Below, piece after piece: positions 58,687 through 64,000 of a stretch of 64,000 nt of DNA. A program made the translations under genes and the position numbers. The DNA comes from Shewanella mesophila (GTDB lineage Bacteria; Pseudomonadota; Gammaproteobacteria; Enterobacterales; Shewanellaceae). Under the pieces are notes generated by a model, which saw nothing but the letters and a program-made list of their open reading frames with translations, searched no databases and was not told the DNA's origin. The stretch spans positions 4,092,001 through 4,156,000 of the forward strand of contig NZ_CP080421.1 of NCBI RefSeq assembly GCF_019457515.1. The letters are read 5' to 3'. The number at the start of each line of letters is the position of its first letter. Position 1 is the stretch's first letter.

Positions 58687-59390
58687 GTGAAGGCTGGTTA
58701 GCCCTATTACAGCAGGCATTAAGCCTGCTGTTTTCTTTAGACCCCGATGTGTGGTCCATTGTTAATGTTTCTTTTTCTGTCTCGTTTGCAGCGCTGGCGA
58801 TCACCTTAGTACCGTCACTTGTCTTAGGCTTTATTCTTGCTTTTGTTCACTTTCCTGGCCGCTGGTTTGTCACCAATTTAGTTCAGACAACACAATCTAT
58901 ACCCACAGTTGTAATAGGGCTATTAGTCTATTTATTGCTAACCCGCATGGGGCCTCTTGGTGATCTCAGATGGCTATTCACCCAAAAAGGGATGATACTA
59001 GGTCAGATGATGATCTGCGCCCCTGTATTAGTGGCCATGAGCCAAGCCGCTTTTACCAGTGTAGATAAACGAGCTTGGGAAACCTCTCGAACATTAGGTG
59101 CCTCTTGGTTGCGTTCGGTGTGGGTTATCTGCAGAGAATTAAAAGTACCACTATTGATGGCTATCGTTGCTGCATTTAGTCGTATCCTTACGGAGGTCGG
59201 TTGCTCAATGATGGTGGGCGGTAACATTGCCGATGTCACTCGTAACATCCCTACCGCTATCGCACTTGAAACCAGTAAAGGTGATTTTGCCCAGGCGATA
59301 GCACTGGGTCTCGTTTTACTTATCCTCTCATTGATACTTAACTTTACGCTAGGTACCTTGAGAGGCAAAGCTGAGCCAAGGAGCCACTAA
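58683..59390 (+). CDS. tupB: Tungstate/molybdate ABC transporter permease
   Basis: A 235-residue inner-membrane permease with about six helices. VWSIVNVSFSVSFAALAITLVPSLVLGFILAF and TTQSIPTVVIGLLVYLLLTRMGPLG are TupB-like. The ATPase-docking EAA loop is WETSRTLGASWLRSVWVICRELKVPLLMAI near residue 135. Its ATG overlaps the tupA stop (ATGA), so translation is coupled. It forms a homodimeric channel with TupC. Confidence 0.92.
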   Translation: MSEGWLALLQQALSLLFSLDPDVWSIVNVSFSVSFAALAITLVPSLVLGFILAFVHFPGRWFVTNLVQTTQSIPTVVIGLLVYLLLTRMGPLGDLRWLFTQKGMILGQMMICAPVLVAMSQAAFTSVDKRAWETSRTLGASWLRSVWVICRELKVPLLMAIVAAFSRILTEVGCSMMVGGNIADVTRNIPTAIALETSKGDFAQAIALGLVLLILSLILNFTLGTLRGKAEPRSH

Positions 59391-59393
59391 GCT

Positions 59394-60119
59394 ATGGTCA
59401 AAGTCACAGCTCGCCATATTGAGATGCGCTTCGGTGATCGCCATCTTTACAGTTTCGACGAACTCAGCCTATCTCAGCAACAAACCATACACTTGCAAGG
59501 AGACAATGGCTCGGGCAAAACCACCCTAATGAAGCTGTTTGCGGGTTTGCAAACACCAACTAAGGGTAAAATAAATTCCGATGGTTTCGGCCCATCACCG
59601 TGGTGGAGAAGAAATCTGCAGTTAGGCAAAGCTGTCTATCTGCACCAGCACCCTTACCTATTCGATGGCTCCGTGGAGTACAATCTCAACTATGTAAAAC
59701 CTTTTTGCCAATTAAGCAGCACTGAAATAAAGCAGCGTGCCAAGGTCGCAATTGAGATGGCACAACTTGGCTCACTCATTCCGCAACAAGCATCGAGTTT
59801 ATCGGGTGGAGAGCGACAACGGCTAGCCATAGCTCGAGCCTGGATTATGCGTCCAAAGCTATTGATGCTCGACGAGCCGACCTCTAACATGGATCAGTTG
59901 TCACAGCAGTTAGTGCTTAACATGATAAGCAACCTAAAGGCACAAGGCACGGGGATGCTCATTAGCAGCCACCAAAGCTGCTCTTTAACGAGTCTTTGTG
60001 ATCAGAGCTGGCATATTTGCGATCAGCAGATTATCACCACAGATAAACAAGATGCGACAATATCGGCTTTTAACCAACATCAACCTAAGCAGGAACTGAG
60101 ATATGTCACAGCAAATTGA
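59394..60119 (+). CDS. tupC: Tungstate/molybdate ABC transporter ATPase
   Basis: A 241-residue ATPase. Walker A LQGDNGSGKTTLMKLFAGL near 35, the Q-loop region LGKAVYLHQHPYLFDGSVEYNL, the signature SSLSGGERQRLAIARAW near 135, Walker B LLMLDEPTSNMD, and the switch H in GTGMLISSHQ. It lacks the C-terminal TOBE-type oxyanion sensor of ModC, as is normal for TupC. Three bases separate it from tupB. Its 3' end overlaps mobA by 17 bases. Confidence 0.92.
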   Translation: MVKVTARHIEMRFGDRHLYSFDELSLSQQQTIHLQGDNGSGKTTLMKLFAGLQTPTKGKINSDGFGPSPWWRRNLQLGKAVYLHQHPYLFDGSVEYNLNYVKPFCQLSSTEIKQRAKVAIEMAQLGSLIPQQASSLSGGERQRLAIARAWIMRPKLLMLDEPTSNMDQLSQQLVLNMISNLKAQGTGMLISSHQSCSLTSLCDQSWHICDQQIITTDKQDATISAFNQHQPKQELRYVTAN

Positions 60120-60693
60120 TGCGGTGATCCTTGCCGGAGGCATGGCAAGACGCATGGGCGGAAACGATAAAGGCTTGGTCGAGCTCAATGGCAAGCCAAT
60201 GATAAAACACGCCATAGACAGAATTACACCGCAGGTGAAAGCGATCCTGATCAATGCCAACCGCAACCAAAACCAGTATGCTGAATTTGGTTTTAAAGTA
60301 TTAAGTGATGAAGACTCTGGGTACTTAGGTCCCTTGGCCGGCATGATCACCGCACTTGGTCACACCACAGCAGATTATCTACTCGTCGTGCCTTGCGATT
60401 GCCCGCTGTTACCGCTGGACTTAGTCCCACGCATGCTGGCAAAGATCAAAGAAAATAATGCAGAAATGGCGGTTGCCAGTGATGGCAAACGGGAGCAACC
60501 AGTAGTGTTACTGATGAAGCCTGAGCTGCGGACATCGATGAAAGCCTTCTTAGATGCGGGCGAACGTAAAATCGACTTCTGGTATGCCAAGCATCATTGT
60601 GTTGTGTGTGAGTTTCCCGACCAACCCAATGCGTTCGTAAACGTCAATACGCCAGAACAAAAACAACAACTTTCTGAGGCAATTGCCAACTAA
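60103..60693 (+). CDS. mobA: Molybdenum cofactor guanylyltransferase
   Basis: A 196-residue MobA that adds GMP to Mo-molybdopterin to give the guanine dinucleotide cofactor. The nucleotide site AVILAGGMARRMGGNDKGLVELNGKPMI starts at residue 6. LINANRNQNQYAEFGF, GYLGPLAGMITAL, LLVVPCDCPLLPLDL (the metal-binding D) and FVNVNTPEQ complete the pattern. The ATG at 60103 is inside the tupC frame, giving tight coupling between import and cofactor synthesis. Confidence 0.95.
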   Translation: MSQQIDAVILAGGMARRMGGNDKGLVELNGKPMIKHAIDRITPQVKAILINANRNQNQYAEFGFKVLSDEDSGYLGPLAGMITALGHTTADYLLVVPCDCPLLPLDLVPRMLAKIKENNAEMAVASDGKREQPVVLLMKPELRTSMKAFLDAGERKIDFWYAKHHCVVCEFPDQPNAFVNVNTPEQKQQLSEAIAN

Positions 60694-60706
60694 ATTTGAG
60701 GTCTAC

Positions 60707-62506
60707 ATGAGCATACCGTTTAACAATCCACTGTCGATCCCCGTTCTCGGATTTTGTGCCTATAGCGGCACAGGCAAAACGACATTGCTGAAAAAATTGA
60801 TCCCTGAACTCAATCGCCGTGGTTTACGCTTAGCGGTCATTAAGCATGCTCACCATGACTTCGATGTCGATATTCCGGGCAAAGATAGTTATGAAATGCG
60901 TAAAGCTGGCGCAAGACAGATGCTGGTCGCGTCACATGTTCGCTGGGCGTTAATGACCGAGGACTTGGTCAAAGAAGCCCCCTCATTGCCTCATCTACTT
61001 AAGCAGATAGAACAAGACAAGGTTGATCTGGTATTAGTCGAAGGCTTTAAAAAGCTAGAGCTACCGAAAATTGAATTACACCGTGCATCCCATGGCAAAC
61101 CTTTCATCCATACCCAAGACAGTAACATTCAAGCGATAGCGTGTTGCGATGACACTCAGCTGCCTTCAGATCTAAGGCGTTTAGATATCAATAATGTCGA
61201 GCAGATAGCTGACTTTGTCATCGAATATGCTAATCAATGGCAACCATGCGCACCGTCACTTCCCCTAGCCCCTGAGTGTGGCTGTGAGCTAGATACCAGC
61301 AAGACGCTGTCTGTAAGGCAAGGAATCGATAAGATCCTCTCCTATGTGAATCCTATTACAGAAGTAGAAACCATCGCCTTAGATGAAAGCAGTAGTCGTG
61401 TACTTGCTCATGATGCAATCTCACCTGTCGATGTGCCGCAACACACTAATTCGGCAATGGACGGTTACGCATTTAAATACTCAGAGCCTATGTTAGACAG
61501 TTATAAAATTGTTGCCGATGTGATGGCAGGGCATAGTTACCAGCATACGCTAAATGACGGTGAAGCAGTACGGATCATGACAGGCGCGCCCATTCCTGCT
61601 GGCGCCGATACCATACAGATGAAAGAGCTTGCAAAGGAAGATGACGATAGCGTTAGCTTCTCAGGCTCTATCGCACTTGGGCAGCATGTTCGCCAAGCAG
61701 GTGAAGATATCGCCAAAGATCAAACCGCACTTGCCGCAGGACATAGATTGCAAGCCGCTCATCAAGGCATGCTAGCTTCGCTTGGCTTTGGTCAACTCCC
61801 CGTCTACAGAAAGCCGCGTGTAGCCGTGTTTTCTACTGGCGATGAAGTGTGTCAGCCAGGGCAGCCGTTAAAACCCAACTGTATTTACGATTCAAACCGC
61901 TTCACGATTAAATCAATGGTTAAGCAACTTGGTTGTGAAGTGATTGATCTTGGCATTATTCATGACTCTGAAGAAGCGCTGATCGACGCCTTAAAAGGTG
62001 CTGCAGTTCAAGCCGATGTCGTGATCAGCTCCGGTGGTGTGTCGGTAGGCGATGCAGATTTCATTAAGTTGGCCCTCGCCAAAGTCGGCCAAATCAACTT
62101 CTGGCGCATCAATATGCGCCCTGGACGCCCGCTAGCCTTTGGTCAAATTAGCGATAGTCTATTTTTCGGTTTGCCAGGTAACCCAGTTGCCGTGATGGTC
62201 TCATTTATGCAATTTGTACAACCGGCTCTGCGCAAGCTTGCTGGTGAACTTGAATGGGCGCCAACTATGCTGCCAGCAGTTGCCGATTGTAACTTACGCA
62301 GCCGAGAGGGACGCACCGAGTTTACCCGTGGCGTCTATCATTTGGCCTCCGATGGCAGACTGCATGTCACCAGCACCGGCGCCCAAGGCTCGGGGATGTT
62401 GAGCTCTATGGTCAAAGGCAACTGTCTCATCGTCATTGGCGAGCAAGATGAACTGCTTATTCCAGGTGATACCGTCTATATTCAGCCCTTTGCGGATCTT
62501 TTATAA
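60707..62506 (+). CDS. Bifunctional MobB-MoeA molybdenum cofactor protein
   Basis: A 599-residue fusion. Residues 1-175 are MobB: the P-loop GFCAYSGTGKTTLLKKLIPEL near 15, KHAHHDFDVDIPGKDSYEMRKAGA, and VDLVLVEGFKKLELPKIELHR. Residues 190-599 are MoeA: VDVPQHTNSAMDGYAFKYSE, VRIMTGAPIPAGADTIQ, AVFSTGDEV, DSNRFTIKSMVKQLGCEVIDLGI, VVISSGGVSVGDADF, FFGLPGNPVAVMVSF. MoeA inserts molybdate into adenylylated molybdopterin; MobB assists MobA. The start is ATG 60707 with GAGG upstream, 13 bases after mobA. Confidence 0.93.
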   Translation: MSIPFNNPLSIPVLGFCAYSGTGKTTLLKKLIPELNRRGLRLAVIKHAHHDFDVDIPGKDSYEMRKAGARQMLVASHVRWALMTEDLVKEAPSLPHLLKQIEQDKVDLVLVEGFKKLELPKIELHRASHGKPFIHTQDSNIQAIACCDDTQLPSDLRRLDINNVEQIADFVIEYANQWQPCAPSLPLAPECGCELDTSKTLSVRQGIDKILSYVNPITEVETIALDESSSRVLAHDAISPVDVPQHTNSAMDGYAFKYSEPMLDSYKIVADVMAGHSYQHTLNDGEAVRIMTGAPIPAGADTIQMKELAKEDDDSVSFSGSIALGQHVRQAGEDIAKDQTALAAGHRLQAAHQGMLASLGFGQLPVYRKPRVAVFSTGDEVCQPGQPLKPNCIYDSNRFTIKSMVKQLGCEVIDLGIIHDSEEALIDALKGAAVQADVVISSGGVSVGDADFIKLALAKVGQINFWRINMRPGRPLAFGQISDSLFFGLPGNPVAVMVSFMQFVQPALRKLAGELEWAPTMLPAVADCNLRSREGRTEFTRGVYHLASDGRLHVTSTGAQGSGMLSSMVKGNCLIVIGEQDELLIPGDTVYIQPFADLL

Positions 62507-62521
62507 GTAATATATTAGCCA

Positions 62522-62548
62522 GGCCAGCATCACTTATTGATGCTGGCC
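62522..62548. repeat. Perfect hairpin between mobB-moeA and moaA
   Basis: GGCCAGCATCA (62522-62532) pairs with TGATGCTGGCC (62538-62548) over a five-base loop. No T-tract follows. It may be a processing site or weak terminator that separates moaA from the upstream operon. Confidence 0.55.
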
Positions 62549-62565
62549 GTATTAGGTGATCTTGT

Positions 62566-63552
62566 ATGAGTTTGATTGTTGATACCTTTGGCCGCACCGT
62601 AGAATATTTACGCCTATCGGTCACCGATAGATGCGATTTTCGCTGCGTTTACTGCATGAGCGAAGATCCCTGTTTTCTCGATAGAGAGCAGGTTTTAAGC
62701 TTGGAGGAGCTTGCGTGGATAGGCCAAGCCTTTACCGAACTTGGCGTAAAAAAAATAAGACTAACTGGCGGTGAACCCTTAGTTAGAACCGACTGCGATC
62801 AGCTGGTCAAGCTGCTGGGCAATCTCCCCGGCTTGCAAGAGCTGTCGATGACAACTAATGGCTCAAGACTAACTAAATTTGCCGATAAGATGCGTCAATC
62901 GGGACTGCGTCGCCTCAACATTAGCCTAGACACCTTAAAACCAGAACTCTTCACGCAACTGACCCGTAATGGCAAACTGGAAAGAGTGATCGAGGGTATC
63001 GACGCAGCAAAGGCCGCTGGATTTGAGCGCATTAAAATTAATGCGGTTATCTTACGTGGACAGAACGACGACGAAGTACTGGATCTCATTGAGTTTTGTC
63101 GCGAACGTGAACTTGATATCGCCTTCATCGAAGAGATGCCTCTTGGGGTCATTGATGAACGTAAAAAGAGTCGTCATTGCAGCAGCGATGAAGTAAAAGC
63201 CATTATCAAGCAAAGATATCCTTTACACCTGTCCGATAAACGCACAGGCGGCCCCGCTCGCTACTACACCATGCCTGGCAGTAACATACATGTGGGCTTT
63301 ATCTCTCCCCATAGCAATAACTTTTGCCATGAATGTAATCGCGTCCGTGTGACGGTCGAAGGCCGCTTACTATTATGTTTAGGCAATGAGCACTCGGTCG
63401 ATCTAAAAGCTATCGTACGCGAAGCCCCTGGTGATATCGAACGGTTAAAACATGCGATTCTCGATGCCATCAAACTCAAACCTAAAGAGCATGTGTTTGG
63501 CAATGAAGGGGAGGTACAAATTTTACGATTCATGAATGCAACCGGCGGGTAA
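62566..63552 (+). CDS. moaA: GTP 3',8-cyclase MoaA
   Basis: A 328-residue radical SAM enzyme, first step of molybdenum cofactor synthesis. The N-terminal [4Fe-4S] motif is TDRCDFRCVYCMSE (C-x3-C-x2-C) near 20. KIRLTGGEPLVR, NISLDTL and FIEEMPLG are conserved. The second cluster motif is FCHECNRVRVTVEGRLLLCLG (C-x2-C-x13-C) near 265. The usual C-terminal G-G tail is present (NATGG). ATG at 62566 is 59 bases after the previous stop codon, behind a hairpin. No moaC, moaD or moaE follows within the window. Confidence 0.95.
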   Translation: MSLIVDTFGRTVEYLRLSVTDRCDFRCVYCMSEDPCFLDREQVLSLEELAWIGQAFTELGVKKIRLTGGEPLVRTDCDQLVKLLGNLPGLQELSMTTNGSRLTKFADKMRQSGLRRLNISLDTLKPELFTQLTRNGKLERVIEGIDAAKAAGFERIKINAVILRGQNDDEVLDLIEFCRERELDIAFIEEMPLGVIDERKKSRHCSSDEVKAIIKQRYPLHLSDKRTGGPARYYTMPGSNIHVGFISPHSNNFCHECNRVRVTVEGRLLLCLGNEHSVDLKAIVREAPGDIERLKHAILDAIKLKPKEHVFGNEGEVQILRFMNATGG

Positions 63553-63576
63553 TGCCCTCGCGCTTTTTCGGTGATA

Positions 63577-63599
63577 AACTCATTATCATTATCGATATC
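63577..63599 (+). promoter_or_regulatory. Possible Fur box upstream of the last gene
   Basis: ACTCATTATCATTATCGATATC contains two consecutive ATTATC hexamers, the building block of Fur sites, with a partial third (GATATC). It lies about 20-40 bases upstream of the ATG at 63618. A weaker match than the ryhB site. Confidence 0.45.
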
Positions 63600-63617
63600 A
63601 ATTGAGCTAAATCAGCG

Positions 63618-64000
63618 ATGGCATTATCTCGTAAAAAGTGGAATAACATCATCATTTTCGCCTCCGTTGCTATGGTTGCGATCCTCACCTTTTTAGACCG
63701 AGAGACTCCCTCGCTACCCGATGATGCAACACCACTATTTGATAAAGCGGCTCCCTTGTATCAGTTGCAATATGATGATTTGTGGCTAAGTCAGGGTGGT
63801 TTCTCTTGGCAATGCGAGCCAAGCATCCTCAATTGTGACGCTTGGGCCGAGGCTTGGAGTAAGATATTAGTCTCTCCCATCGAAAAACTGATCACGCCAG
63901 AGTCAAGGGCACATGAGTTAGTGATCCAAGTAGAAGATATCGCAACGCCACAATTGTGGTTAATCTATCCCGAACATGGATTACTCAAGTCACCTGTCGG
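63618..64000 (+). CDS. Membrane-anchored protein of unknown function, cut by the window end
   Basis: At least 127 codons, open at 64000. The start MALSRKKWNNIIIFASVAMVAILTFLD has one membrane helix. The rest is soluble and acidic: LYQLQYDDLWLSQGGFSWQCEPSILNCDAWAEAWSK, then IEDIATPQLWLIYPEHGL-like segments with two cysteines. I do not recognise it. It begins 66 bases after moaA. No clear ribosome binding site; the hydrophobic N-terminus is the main support. Confidence 0.65.
   Translation, partial: MALSRKKWNNIIIFASVAMVAILTFLDRETPSLPDDATPLFDKAAPLYQLQYDDLWLSQGGFSWQCEPSILNCDAWAEAWSKILVSPIEKLITPESRAHELVIQVEDIATPQLWLIYPEHGLLKSPV

Overview
The window looks like chromosomal DNA of a marine gammaproteobacterium, most probably a Shewanella. 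The assignment rests on the gene set: a CioAB-type bd oxidase with a MocR regulator, a decayed flavocytochrome-c fumarate reductase, a fused MobB-MoeA protein, a RimK cluster, separate RsmJ and RlmJ genes, and a Fur-controlled RyhB-type RNA. It also rests on my recollection of Shewanella-type repeats; no search was run.

Layout. 1-800: AT-rich non-coding DNA, then the start of an IS5-type transposase joined to the tail of a POT peptide transporter; both are dead. 1.2-9.7 kb: a luciferase-like oxidoreductase, PHP phosphatase, DMT exporter, deoC, and a MocR regulator divergent from cioA-cioB-DUF2474. 9.8-23.1 kb: an accessory island between a broken fumarate reductase and IS110/IS21-like remnants. 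It holds a complete class 5 (CS1/CFA-I, alpha-type) chaperone-usher pilus operon with unusual extra members (LysM beta-barrel, large lipoprotein with a fibrinogen/intelectin-like end), a degenerate EAL protein divergent from the pilin, and an HTH regulator. 23.1-36.6 kb: housekeeping genes (rsmJ, rlmJ, the lemA operon, abgT, prlC, gor, a MerR/CMD pair). 37.4-42.5 kb: rimK with an aspartoacylase-like and a retropepsin-like partner, mgtE, yeiH. 42.6-50 kb: an HD-GYP protein, a 174-bp MITE, and an operon joining a TonB-dependent receptor, a complete ECF transporter, a TiaS-like protein and a CxxC protein. 50.3-54 kb: menF, a periplasmic binding protein, yhhQ under a probable preQ1 riboswitch, an acetyltransferase, ryhB. 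54.1-63.6 kb: a two-component system divergent from tupABC-mobA-mobB/moeA-moaA, then a gene cut by the window end.

Four systems stand out. (1) A histidine kinase and NtrC-type regulator face tupABC-moco genes across a consensus sigma54 promoter preceded by a 17/19 direct repeat and palindromes. This suggests two-component sigma54 control of tungstate/molybdate uptake. (2) The TonB receptor-ECF transporter-TiaS-like operon looks like a full outer-to-inner membrane uptake route for an unknown small molecule. (3) The pilus island has non-canonical surface components. (4) Two RNA regulators, ryhB and the preQ1 candidate, can be read directly from the sequence.

Several genes were given start codons inside the longest open frame, on the basis of ribosome binding sites and family N-termini. 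Small genes of 34 to 68 codons were added where supported. All functional calls come from reading motifs, with no database search.
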